From: Azospirillum brasilense
GTDB lineage: Bacteria; Pseudomonadota; Alphaproteobacteria; Azospirillales; Azospirillaceae
Length of the DNA: 64,000 nucleotides
Direction of reading: 5' to 3'
Assembly (NCBI RefSeq): GCF_005222205.1
Contig: NZ_CP032346.1
Location: 1,727,501-1,791,500 of the forward strand
Within the stretch, counting starts at the first letter, position 1. Every line of letters starts with the position of its first letter. Shown one piece after another: positions 7,901-17,300 of this stretch. The notes beneath the pieces were generated by a model, which saw nothing but the letters and a program-made list of their open reading frames with translations, made no database searches and had not been told where the DNA came from. Both the position numbers and the translations under genes were made by a program.

Positions 7901-9172
7901 TCACTTCACCCGTTCGCCGGTGAACGGGTTCCAGCCCACGGCGGCCAGGACCGTCCAGGCCGTCACCGCCAAGTGGGGGCGGCGGTAATAGCGGAAATCG
8001 TCCGTAGTGCTGTCCGGCCCGATGGCGAGGCCGGTGGTGATGCTGTCCTCGCGCGTCGCCCAGACATGGCCGCCGCGGCTGACCTCCTTGCCGACCTCGG
8101 CCAGAAGCCGCTGCGCCTCGTCGGACCGGCCCAGCAGGCGGTAGACCAGCGCGGCCTGCGCCGTGCCCTCCACCCACATCCCGTCGCGGTCGTCGTTGAA
8201 GTCGAAACCGCCGTCGACCCCGTGGGCCTTCTCCGCATAATCCAGCGCCGCCCGCCACGCCTCCGGCGCGCCGCGCAGCAGCAGCGGCCAGAGCTGGGCG
8301 TCCAGGCCGGACGTGGCCCGGTTGACGGTCACCCCGTCCGGCGCCGTGCCGGTGGGGAAATGCCCGCCGCCGTCCGCCCACATGCGGTCGAGGAAGCCGC
8401 GCGCCGCTTTCTCCGGCCCGGCCCAATCGCCGGCCGTGCCGCTGCGCTCCAGCCAGCCGAACAGGGCGACGAGGTCGGTGTTGTGCTCCGTCGCCTTCCA
8501 GGTCAGGGCCTGCGGCTTGTCGTCGAAGCCCTGGACGCCGCCGTTGAAGCCGCCCGGCCCGCGCGGGTCGGCGGTGTTCGCCACCACCCAGCGGGCCAGC
8601 TCCGCGGCGCCGTTGCGGAAGCGCTCCTCGCCGGTCGCCTCGCCCAGAGTCATCAGGGCCAGCCCCGCCCAGGCGACGTTGCCGGTGGCGGAGCCGACCT
8701 GATAGGCGTCCTCGAACCAGCGGTTGGCGGTGACGTCCCACCAGCCGTTGGGCGGGATCGGCTTCTGGGTCTGGGCGCCGGCGCGGTAGGTGTTGCGCAG
8801 CCGACCCTGGCGCCGCGCGCGGTCCAGCGTGGCGGCGGAGAGCAGCGATTCGCCGATGCGCAGCGCCGGCTCGGTCTTGCCGCAGGCGACCAGGGCGATG
8901 ACGGCCAGCGCGTTGTCGTAGGTGAAGGCGGCCTCGCGCAGCGGCAGCTCCGACGTCTGGCCGACGCCGAAGCTGCTGTCGTAGCTGCGCAGGAACACCG
9001 GGCCGGAGCCGGGGATCTCCGCCACCCGCGACTCCAGCGTGCCGCAGGTCTTCCCGGCCAGCGCCGCCGTGCCATCCTCGGCCCGGGCGGCGCCGGACGC
9101 GACCCCGGAGGCCGCCAGGGTGCCGACACCGGCGGCGAGCAGCCACGCGGCCAGACGGCTCTTTCGCTTCAT
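7901..9172 (-). CDS. Exported six-hairpin-type (alpha/alpha barrel) protein, function unknown
   Basis: A 423-residue protein with a clear signal peptide (MKRKSRLAAWLLAAGV... cleaved near ARA). The mature part has repeating helical hairpins with aromatic and acidic turns: YDSSFGVGQTSEL, FTYDNALAVIAL, TATGNVAWAGLAL, TEHNTDLVALFGWL, FNDDRDGMWVEGTAQAAL. This pattern is typical of (alpha/alpha)6 glycosidase-like folds, often annotated simply as periplasmic or Tat-signal proteins. The start at 9172 follows GGGAG. Glycan or polysaccharide hydrolysis is a plausible role, but I cannot identify catalytic residues with certainty. It is 32 bases downstream of the FAH-family gene and may share its transcript. 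Confidence 0.6.
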   Translation of the reverse strand: MKRKSRLAAWLLAAGVGTLAASGVASGAARAEDGTAALAGKTCGTLESRVAEIPGSGPVFLRSYDSSFGVGQTSELPLREAAFTYDNALAVIALVACGKTEPALRIGESLLSAATLDRARRQGRLRNTYRAGAQTQKPIPPNGWWDVTANRWFEDAYQVGSATGNVAWAGLALMTLGEATGEERFRNGAAELARWVVANTADPRGPGGFNGGVQGFDDKPQALTWKATEHNTDLVALFGWLERSGTAGDWAGPEKAARGFLDRMWADGGGHFPTGTAPDGVTVNRATSGLDAQLWPLLLRGAPEAWRAALDYAEKAHGVDGGFDFNDDRDGMWVEGTAQAALVYRLLGRSDEAQRLLAEVGKEVSRGGHVWATREDSITTGLAIGPDSTTDDFRYYRRPHLAVTAWTVLAAVGWNPFTGERVK

Positions 9173-9204
9173 CGAAGATTCTCCCATTCCGGTCCCGGCG
9201 CCGC

Positions 9205-10056
9205 TCAGCCTTCGAAGGCGCGGACGGACTGGCGCTGCTCGCCCAGCCCCTCGACGCCCAGGCGCATCGTCTGGCCGGGCTGGAGCCAGGGATGGTTCGG
9301 CCCGCGGCCCAGCGCCACGCCCTGCGGCGTGCCGGTGGCGATGACGTCGCCCGGCAGCAGGGTCATGAAGCGGCTGATGTAGGACACGATCTCGGCGACG
9401 CCGAAGATCATGTCGGCGGTCGTGCTGTCCTGCATCGGCTGGCCGTCGACCTCCAGCCACAGGCGCAGCGCCTGCGGGTCGGGCACCTCGTCGCGGGTGA
9501 CCATCCAGGGGCCGATCGGGCAGAAGCTGTCGGCGCTCTTGCCCTTGACCCACTGGCCGGTGCTCTCGGTCTGGAAGGCGCGCTCCGACACGTCGTTGAG
9601 GACGCAATAGCCGGCGATGTGGTCGAAGGCGTCGGCCTGATCGACGTAGCGGGCGGTGCGGCCGATGACGATGCCGAGTTCGACCTCCCAGTCGAGCTTG
9701 GTGGCGCCCCGCGGCATCTGGACCGGGTCGTTGGGGCCGCAGATGGAGGTGGTCGCCTTCATGAACAGCACCGGCTCCGCCGGCTCGGGCAGGCCGGATT
9801 CGGCGGCGTGGGCGCGGTAGTTCAGCCCGACGCAGACCACCTTGGACACGCCGGCGACGCAGGGGCCGAGCCGGGTCCCGTCCGGCACCTGGGCCAGCCG
9901 GTCGGTGTCGAGCGTCCGCAGATGGGCCAGCCCATCCTCGGTCAGGGTGGACGGGCCGATGTCCGACACCACGCCCGACAGGTCGCGGATCACGCCGTTG
10001 CGGTCCAGAAGGCCCGGACGCTCATGGCCCGGCGGGCCGAATCGCAGAAGTTTCAT
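9205..10056 (-). CDS. Fumarylacetoacetate hydrolase (FAH) family protein
   Basis: A 283-residue enzyme of the FAH superfamily, metal-dependent hydrolases or lyases acting on 2-oxo acids. KVVCVGLNYRAHAAESG starts the catalytic domain. The metal-binding acidic residues lie in TKLDWEVELGIVIG, followed by GYCVLNDVSERAFQ, GKSADSFCPIGPW and LLPGDVIATGTPQGV. The length and motifs are closest to the subgroup including 2,4-diketo-3-deoxy-L-fuconate hydrolase and ureidoglycolate-lyase-like proteins; the exact substrate is not determinable. It is placed near a sugar-acid-type TRAP system. Confidence 0.85.
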   Translation of the reverse strand: MKLLRFGPPGHERPGLLDRNGVIRDLSGVVSDIGPSTLTEDGLAHLRTLDTDRLAQVPDGTRLGPCVAGVSKVVCVGLNYRAHAAESGLPEPAEPVLFMKATTSICGPNDPVQMPRGATKLDWEVELGIVIGRTARYVDQADAFDHIAGYCVLNDVSERAFQTESTGQWVKGKSADSFCPIGPWMVTRDEVPDPQALRLWLEVDGQPMQDSTTADMIFGVAEIVSYISRFMTLLPGDVIATGTPQGVALGRGPNHPWLQPGQTMRLGVEGLGEQRQSVRAFEG

Positions 10057-10212
10057 CAGGCTAAACCCTTCCCGTTCCCGAAGGTTGAGCCGCGCCTCTC
10101 CTCCGGTGAGTGCTGTCCGGTTCCGGCCGAAGCCGGAAAGGGGCTGTTCCGTCGCGGTCCGGTCTGGTGTACCCTTTTTTCAGCCCATGGGGAAACCAGA
10201 CGGGAGGCGGAG

Positions 10213-10671
10213 ATGCCGGTGTGGCGCCGTTACCTCGTGAAGGAACCGACCGGGCGGCTGGTCGAGCTGCCGAGCCGCCAGTACGACCGCGCCGACGACG
10301 GCACGGCGCCGATCCCCGACTACGCCGGTCGCTGCGTTGAACTGGTGTCGGCGGTGCTGGTCGGCAAGCAGGGCGCCGCGCCCACGGTGACCGAAGTCGC
10401 CTTCACCAAGCTGTATTTCGACCAGTCGGGATTCGTGGACGCCGCCAAGCGGGAGCGGATGATCCGCCTGATGCTGGAAAGCTGCGCCGACCGGCGCTGC
10501 CGCCGACCGGTCCGGCGGACGGGGTGCACCGACTGCAACGCCCTGGCGGAACGGGCGGATGCCGCCCGCAACGAGCTGATGCGCGACTTCGAATGGGCGC
10601 CCGCGCCGGCGGAGGTCACCGCCGCGCTGTTCGTCCTGGGGCCTCCCGGCGGCGGCGCCCCGTTGCATTGA
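10213..10671 (+). CDS. Hypothetical protein with four-cysteine cluster
   Basis: A 152-residue protein with no family I recognise. The start at ATG 10213 follows GGGAGGCGGAG. It opens MPVWRRYLVKEPTGRLVELP and has a mid-C-terminal cysteine group C91-X4-C96 and C105-X2-C108 (CADRRC, CTDC) in a basic stretch, which could bind zinc. The promoter-side gap carries a TTCCGG/CCGGAA hairpin near 10122. Codon use is that of the host genome, so it looks like a real native gene. Confidence 0.65.
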   Translation: MPVWRRYLVKEPTGRLVELPSRQYDRADDGTAPIPDYAGRCVELVSAVLVGKQGAAPTVTEVAFTKLYFDQSGFVDAAKRERMIRLMLESCADRRCRRPVRRTGCTDCNALAERADAARNELMRDFEWAPAPAEVTAALFVLGPPGGGAPLH

Positions 10672-10776
10672 CACCCCCCTTTCCCCGCCGCCTCCCCCGA
10701 AAAGTCACATCCCCCGTCCTCTTCCCCTGTGCCCGTATGCCCCCATATGGCTTGCAGCACAGGAGGAGGAGCCCCG

Positions 10777-11094
10777 ATGCATCGCCGCGCCGCCATCCGC
10801 CGCTCGCTGCTTGCCCGGCCCACGCTCGCCCGCGTCCGGCAACTCGCGCTGATCGGCACGGGGTGGAGCCTGATCGGACTGGGCGCCCTGATGTCCCCGC
10901 TGCCGGGACCGTTCGGCTTCCCGGTGGCGCTTGCCGGCGGGGTGATCCTGCTGCGCAACTCCGCCGACGCCCGCCGCCTGTTCGTGCGGCTGAAGCGCCG
11001 CCATCCCCGCCTGCTCAGCCCCGTCGAGCGCATCCGCGTCAAGCTGCGCCACCGCCGCAACGCGGCCAGGGCCAAGGCCGCCGCCACCGCCTGA
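10777..11094 (+). CDS. Small membrane protein with PGPGW-like motif
   Basis: A 105-residue protein with two adjacent hydrophobic segments joined by the turn SPLPGPFGFPVALAGGVILL, resembling the PGPGW family of small transmembrane proteins, followed by a strongly basic tail. The ATG at 10777 has an excellent ribosome-binding site (AGGAGGAGGA). An in-frame upstream ATG at 10729 lacks one. Function unknown. Confidence 0.65.
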   Translation: MHRRAAIRRSLLARPTLARVRQLALIGTGWSLIGLGALMSPLPGPFGFPVALAGGVILLRNSADARRLFVRLKRRHPRLLSPVERIRVKLRHRRNAARAKAAATA

Positions 11095-11201
11095 CTGTCG
11101 CTGCCTGTCCGTCACCGCCGGGCGGATCTGCGGACGGGGCGCTGGACAGCGCCGGCCGGCTGCGGCATTCCTGTCCGCTTCGGTGGTCAGGAGGCTCAAA
11201 G

Positions 11202-12365
11202 GTGAAGTCCGGCAACGCAATCCTGTCGAGCTACGGCACGACGATCTTCGAGGTGATGTCCCGCCTGTCGGACGAGCACAAGGCGATCAATCTCGGCCAG
11301 GGCTTCCCCGACGAGCGTGGCCCCGCCGACGTGCTGGACGTGGCGGCCAAGGCGGTCCTCGACGGGTGGAACCAGTATCCGCCGATGATGGGCACCCCGG
11401 AGCTGCGGCAGGCGGTGGCCGCGCACGGCAAGCGCTTCTACGGGCTGGACATCGACTGGAAGACCGAGGTGATGGTGACCTCCGGCGCCACCGAGGCGCT
11501 GACCGCCAGCCTGCTCGGCCTCATCAATCCGGGCGACGAGGTCGTGCTGTTCCAGCCCATGTACGACAGCTACCTGCCGATCGTTCGGCTGGCCGGCGGC
11601 GTGCCGCGCTTCGTCAGCCTGAAGGCCCCGGACTGGAGCTTCACGCGGGCTGACCTGGAGGCGGTCTTTTCGTCCAAGACCAAGCTCGTCCTCATCAACG
11701 ACCCGCTGAATCCCGCCGCCAAGGTCTTCACCCGCGCGGAGCTGGAGTTGCTGGCGGAGTTCGTCCAGCGCTTCGACGCCTTCGCCGTCTGCGACGAGGT
11801 GTACGAGCACATCATCTTCGACGGGCTTGAACACATTCCGCTGATGACCCTGCCCGGCATGCGCGACCGCTGCCTGAAGATCGGCTCGGCCGGCAAGACC
11901 TTCTCGCTGACCGGCTGGAAGGTCGGTTACGTCACCGGCGCCCCGCATCTGCTCCAGCCCGTCGTCAAGGCGCACCAGTACATCACCTTCACGACGCCGC
12001 CCAACCTCCAGGCGGCGGTCGCCTATGGGCTGGGCAAGGACGGCGCCTACTTCACCGGGCTGGCCACGGGGCTGCAGGCCAAGCGCGACCGGCTGGCCGA
12101 CGGGCTGCGCGCCGTTGGGTTCGAGGTGCTGCCGTCCGCCGGCACCTATTTCGTGGTCGCCGACGTGTCGCCCTTCGGCTTCGACGGCAACGACGAGGAC
12201 TTCTGCCGCCGCCTGACCGCCGAGGCCGGGGTCACGGCGATCCCCGTGGGGGCCTTTTTCGTCGAGGACGCGCCGCGCAGTTTCATCCGCTTCTGCTTCT
12301 CCAAGAAGGACGAGATTCTCGACGGAGCGGTTGAGCGGCTGAACGCCTATTTCTCGCGGAAATGA
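11202..12365 (+). CDS. Class I/II pyridoxal-phosphate aminotransferase
   Basis: A 387-residue fold-type I aminotransferase. INLGQGFPDERGP at the N-terminus and TSGATEALTASLLGL (cofactor phosphate region) are typical of the kynurenine/methionine aminotransferase branch. NDPLNPAAKVF follows, then CDEVYEHIIFDG with the Asp/Tyr pair, and KIGSAGKTFSLTGWKVGY with the Schiff-base lysine. I chose GTG 11202, preceded by CAGGAGG. The canonical NPxG is NPAAK here, a minor variation. The amino-acid substrate is not fixed by sequence. Confidence 0.88.
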   Translation: MKSGNAILSSYGTTIFEVMSRLSDEHKAINLGQGFPDERGPADVLDVAAKAVLDGWNQYPPMMGTPELRQAVAAHGKRFYGLDIDWKTEVMVTSGATEALTASLLGLINPGDEVVLFQPMYDSYLPIVRLAGGVPRFVSLKAPDWSFTRADLEAVFSSKTKLVLINDPLNPAAKVFTRAELELLAEFVQRFDAFAVCDEVYEHIIFDGLEHIPLMTLPGMRDRCLKIGSAGKTFSLTGWKVGYVTGAPHLLQPVVKAHQYITFTTPPNLQAAVAYGLGKDGAYFTGLATGLQAKRDRLADGLRAVGFEVLPSAGTYFVVADVSPFGFDGNDEDFCRRLTAEAGVTAIPVGAFFVEDAPRSFIRFCFSKKDEILDGAVERLNAYFSRK

Positions 12366-12511
12366 TGTGAGGCCCTGCGCCGTCAACGCGGGATGGAGAG
12401 GCTTGCCGGGACCTTCGATGGCGTGATACCCCTGTTGATCTAGGGTCGATACCGGGCCGGAACGGATCCTTGTCCGTGACCGCCCGGTGGACCGCCTGTG
12501 GAAAGACCGGG

Positions 12512-14140
12512 ATGCGCCTGCCGATCTCGTTCCGCTGGTGCGTGTTCGCCATCGCCGCCGTTGCGATCACGGTGGTTTGGGGAGCCCACGCGCAGGTGGT
12601 GCGCGAACTGCTTGACGGCCAGACGCGGGAGGCGGTGGCGAAGGCCGAGATCATGGTCCGCGCCTTCGCCAAGAGCACCCACCGCGCGGTGCACGAGGTG
12701 GACATCACGCTGCGTTCCCTGGCGCTGGAGTTCGGGGAGAGCGGCCTGCCCGGCGTCCGCAGCTTCCTCGACCAGACGCTCTACGATCCGACGCTGATCC
12801 ATCACTTCACCCTGCTCGACGCCGACGGGACCGTGCTGTTGCGCAGCGAAGGGCCGGGTGGGCGGGCGAACGAACGGGACGAGACCGCTTTCGCTTTCCA
12901 CCAGGGCACCGGCCGCGACCTGATGCACATCGGCGCGCCCTTTCCCGGGACGACCGGCGGCGGGCCGCTTCTGCGCTTCAGCCGACGGCTGACCGACGGG
13001 GACGGCGGCTTCGCGGGGCTCGTGATCGCCAACATCGACCCCGACATCCTGGGGGAGTTCTACCAGCAGGCCAATCTGGGGCCGCAGGGGGTGGTGACCC
13101 TGATCGGGATGGACAAGGTGATCCGCGCCCGCGGGGCGTCGCGCGGCGTCGAGGCGGTCGGCCTCGCCATCCCCCAGTCCCGCCTGTGGAAGGAGCTGGG
13201 CCGGTCGCTCGCCGGTGTCTATTGGCAGGAGTCGCAGACCGACGGCGTCCTGCGTGCCTTCGCCTACCGCCTGGTGGAGAATTATCCGCTGGTCGCGACG
13301 GTCGGCGTCGCACAGGCGGACATCGAGGCGGCGGTGGCCGATCTGCGCAACACGCTGTTCCTGCTGGCGGCGATCCTGACCGCGTCCATTCTGCTGGTGA
13401 CGCTGTTCCTTCTGCTGCAGCACCGCACGGCGGAGCGGCTGCGCGCCGCGCTGGCCCTGAACCGCAATTTCCTCGCCCGCGTCAGCCACGAGCTGCGCAC
13501 GCCGCTGAACGCCATCCTCGGCTTCTCCGAGGTCATCCGCGACCAGATGCTGGGGCCGCAGGCCGGCGGGCGCTACGCCGACTACGCCCGCGACATCCAT
13601 GAATCGGGGCGGCACCTGCTGGGGCTGATCAACGACATCATGGATCTGTCGCGGCTCCAGGCGGGAACGCTGCCCCTGCATCCGGAGGATCTCGACGTCG
13701 CTCCGGTCGTGGAATGGGCGTTCCGCGTGGTCGCGCCGCAGGCCGACGCCAAGGGCATCCGGCTCGACATGAACGTCGAGCCGGGGCATCACAGCGTCTC
13801 GGCGGACCAGCGCGCCCTGAAGCAGATGCTCCTGAACCTGCTGGCCAACGCCGTCACCTTCACGCCGGACGGCGGGCGCATCCTGGTGACGGTCGGCGGC
13901 GGGCCGGACGGCGGGTGCCGCGTCCGGGTGGCGGACAACGGCATCGGCATGACGCCGGAGCAACTCCATCAGGCCGCGGAGCCCTTCGGGCAGGCCGAGG
14001 TGCATGTGGCGCTTCCCGGGCAGGGCAGCGGGCTGGGGCTGTCCATCGTCAAGTCGCTGATGGAGGCCCATGGCGGACGCCTGTGCATCGACAGCCGGCC
14101 CGGCGAGGGCAGCCAGTTCACGCTGGAATTCGCCGGCTGA
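12512..14140 (+). CDS. Membrane sensor histidine kinase with Cache-like periplasmic domain
   Basis: A 542-residue orphan kinase. TM1 (about residues 8-27) is followed by a ~250-residue periplasmic region with Cache-like features (FTLLDADGTVLLRS, LVIANIDPDILGEFY). TM2 follows (NTLFLLAAILTASILLVTLFLLL), then HisKA with ARVSHELRTPLNAILGFSE (phospho-acceptor His), and HATPase_c with LLANAVTFTP (N box), DNGIGM (G1) and GSGLGLSIVKSL (G2). There is no receiver domain and no adjacent response regulator. The ATG at 12512 is the likeliest start; a TTG at 12470 would add 14 residues. Confidence 0.88.
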   Translation: MRLPISFRWCVFAIAAVAITVVWGAHAQVVRELLDGQTREAVAKAEIMVRAFAKSTHRAVHEVDITLRSLALEFGESGLPGVRSFLDQTLYDPTLIHHFTLLDADGTVLLRSEGPGGRANERDETAFAFHQGTGRDLMHIGAPFPGTTGGGPLLRFSRRLTDGDGGFAGLVIANIDPDILGEFYQQANLGPQGVVTLIGMDKVIRARGASRGVEAVGLAIPQSRLWKELGRSLAGVYWQESQTDGVLRAFAYRLVENYPLVATVGVAQADIEAAVADLRNTLFLLAAILTASILLVTLFLLLQHRTAERLRAALALNRNFLARVSHELRTPLNAILGFSEVIRDQMLGPQAGGRYADYARDIHESGRHLLGLINDIMDLSRLQAGTLPLHPEDLDVAPVVEWAFRVVAPQADAKGIRLDMNVEPGHHSVSADQRALKQMLLNLLANAVTFTPDGGRILVTVGGGPDGGCRVRVADNGIGMTPEQLHQAAEPFGQAEVHVALPGQGSGLGLSIVKSLMEAHGGRLCIDSRPGEGSQFTLEFAG

Positions 14141-14244
14141 TCCCGGCCTGATCCGCTCCCCGTCCACCCTGCGGGATTTTCCGGGCGGGGGCGCAAAGCC
14201 GTGGCGAAACCAGGGGCGCTTCGGCATACTCCGCGCCGGTTTGC

Positions 14245-14261
14245 CGAAAACGGTGTTTTCG
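14245..14261. promoter_or_regulatory. 7-bp-arm inverted repeat upstream of the macroglobulin gene
   Basis: CGAAAAC-GGT-GTTTTCG, a perfect inverted repeat 66 bp before the start codon of the alpha-2-macroglobulin gene. It could be an operator or a small hairpin. I do not recognise the binding protein. Confidence 0.35.
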
Positions 14262-14326
14262 CAGGCCCCAAGTTTTCGCATAGGCCCGCGCGCGCCGCGC
14301 CGGGCGGCTGGTCCAGGGAAGATCGA

Positions 14327-17300
14327 ATGTTGCGTGCAGTGGCGCGTGTCTGTGCCGTCCTCGTCGCGTCCTCAACCCCCGTCATCGCCGCCGACGCGCC
14401 GCCCGAGCCGGTGCCCTTCGGCGTGTCCTCCGCCGAGGTGGTGGCGGAGCGCGACGTGCCGCAGGCCTGCTTCACCTTCACCGACCGGCTGGAGAAGTCG
14501 CGCGCGGTGAACTACCGCGACTATGTGGAGGTGACGCCCGTCGGCAATGGGGTGGCCGGTGGTGGAGCCGCCTTCGACGGGACCGCCGTGGCGCGCGACC
14601 GCACCCTCTGCGTCGAGGGGCTGAAGCACGGGCAGAGCTACCGCATCACCCTGCGCGACGGGCTGCCGGGCAGCGACGGCAAGCGCCTGCCCAACCCCGA
14701 CGCGCGCGACATCGAGGTGCCGAACCGCAAGCCGGCGCTGGCCTTCCGCGGGGCGGGCTACATCCTGCCGCGCATCGGCGCCGACGGGCTGCCGCTGCGC
14801 TCCATCAACCTCGACCGGGCGAAGCTCCAGGTGCTGCGCATCAACGACCGCAGCTTGGTGGAGAAGATCTATTTCGGCCGCATCGGCCAGCAGATGTCCG
14901 ACCACGAGGTCGGCGAGATCCTCGACCGCTCCGGCCAGGAGGTGTGGCGCGGGGAAATGGCGATCAGCAACAGCCGCAACCAGGCGGTGGTGACGCCCTT
15001 TCCGATCGACGCCGTGCTGGGCCGGCTGGAGCCGGGCGTCTACATCGCCGTGGCCAGCACCGAGGACATCAAGCCCGGCGGCTGGGACCACAAGGCGACC
15101 CAGTGGTTCGTCGTCTCCGACCTCGGTTTGAACGCCATCACCGGCGAGGACGCGCTGGTCGTCTTCGCCCGCTCCGTCAAGGGCGCGACCCCGGAGGCCG
15201 GCGTGGAACTGCGCCTGCTCGCCCGCAACAACGAGGAGCTGGGCAAGGCGCTGACCGGTGCGGACGGGCTGGCGCGATTCGACCTCACCGCGCTGCGCGC
15301 CGCCGGGCGGGAGCCGGTGCAGGCGCTGTTCGCCTACCGCGGGGCGGGGGACTTCGGCTTCCTCGACCTCGTGACGCCGACGCTGGCCAACGCGCCGCCG
15401 CCGGGCGGGGCGCCGAACGCGGCGCCGGGCGGCGTTGCGGCGGTGGTCCCGGCGCGTCCGGTCCCCGGCCAGCCCGATGCCTTCCTTTATACCGAGCGCG
15501 GCATCTACCGCCCCGGCGAGACGGTGCATCTGGCGATGCTGCTGCGCGACGCCGACGCCAAGCCGGTCACCGGCCGTCCCGTGACGCTGAAGATCCAGCG
15601 CCCCGACGGCTTCGAGGTGGACCGCCGTCCGCTCGCCGAATCCGGCGGCGGCAGCTTCGCCGCCCGCGTCGAGATTCCGGCCAACGCCATGACCGGCACC
15701 TGGGCCGTCACCGCCCACGGCGAGCCGGAGGCGGGGAGCCAGCCGAACACGATGGGTCCGGTGCTGGGCCGCGCCGAGTTCCTGGTCGAGGACTTCGTGC
15801 CGCCGCGCCTCGAGGTCGCCCTGGCGGCCGAGGCGGCGGAGCTTCCGGCGGACGGCAAGACGACCCTGACCATCGACGGGCATTTCCTTTACGGCGCCCC
15901 GGCGGCGGGCTTGCCGGGCGAGCTGGCGGTGACGCTGCGCGCCGCGGCGAATCCCTACCCGAACCTGCCCGGCTACCGCTTCGGCCTCGCCCAGGAGGAG
16001 GTGAAGCCGCTGCGCAGCGACCTGCCGGGCTTCACCACCAACCGCAACGGGCAAGCCAAGGCCGATCTCGCGCTGCCCAAGGCGCCGGAGAGCACCAAGC
16101 CGCTGGAGGCGGTGGTCCGGGCCACCCTGCTCGACATCGGGGGGCGCTCGGTCAGCCGCGATCTGGTCCTGCCGGTGCGCCACCAGCCCTTCGCCGTCGG
16201 CATCCGCCCGCGCTTCGAGGGCGACGGGGTGCCGGAAGGCGCCACCGCCGGATTCGACGTGGTGGCGGTCGGGCCGGACGGCCAGCCGATGGACAAGGAA
16301 GACCTCTCCTACGAGCTGTTCGAGGAGGAGTACGACTACGCCTGGTTCGAGGCGAACGGGCGCTGGGACTACAAGGTCACGGTGCGTGACCAGCGGGTGA
16401 CCGGCGGCACGCTCGCCGCCCAGGCGGCCAAGCCGGGCTCGGTGGAGGCCCCGGTGACCGCCGGCCGCTACCGGCTGGAGGTGTTCGACCCCAAGACCGG
16501 CGTGGCGAGCAGCCTGCGCTTCGCCGCCGGCTGGTGGATGACCCCGACCGCCGGCGAGCGTCCCGATCAGGTGGACGTGACCGTCATGCTGCCTGCCTAC
16601 AAGGGCGGCGATACCGCCTGGGTCTACGTCAAGCCGCCCTACGACAGCGAGGTGCTGATCACCGTCGCCGATCGCAAGATCCGCCACGCCTCCACCCGCC
16701 GCATCGGGCCGGAGGGCGCCTTCCTGGAAATCCCCGTCGATCCGACCTGGACCGGCGGCGTCTATGTGCTGGCGACCGCCTTCGGCGCACCGGACGCCGC
16801 GGGCGGCCCGTCGAAGGGCGTGGCGCGCCGCGCCGTCGGCCTGTCCTGGCTGGCGGTGGACGGGGACGAGCGGGCGCTGGACGTGCGCGTCGCCGCCCCG
16901 GCGCAGACCGAGCCCCGCCGCTCCGTCACCGCGGAGGTGGTGGTGGAGGGCGCGCCGGAGGGCCAGCCGGCCTATGTAACGGTCGCCGCGGTGGACGACG
17001 CCGTGCTTCAGCTCACCGACCAGCATTCGCCGAACCCGATCGACCATTATCTGGGCAAGCGCCGCCTCGGCGTGGAACTGCGCGATTCCTTCGGGCGGCT
17101 GATCGATCCGGCGGTCCTCGACGCCGCCCGCACGCGCCCCGGCGCCGCCCCGCGGCTGCGTCAGGTCGGCGTCACCGTTCCGCAGAAGTCGGAGCGCGTC
17201 GTCTCCCTGTTCTCCGGCGTGCTGACCGTGGGGCCGGAGGGCAAGGTGGCGGTGCCGCTGGACGTCCCCGACTTCCAGGGCCGGCTGCGCCTGATGGCCG

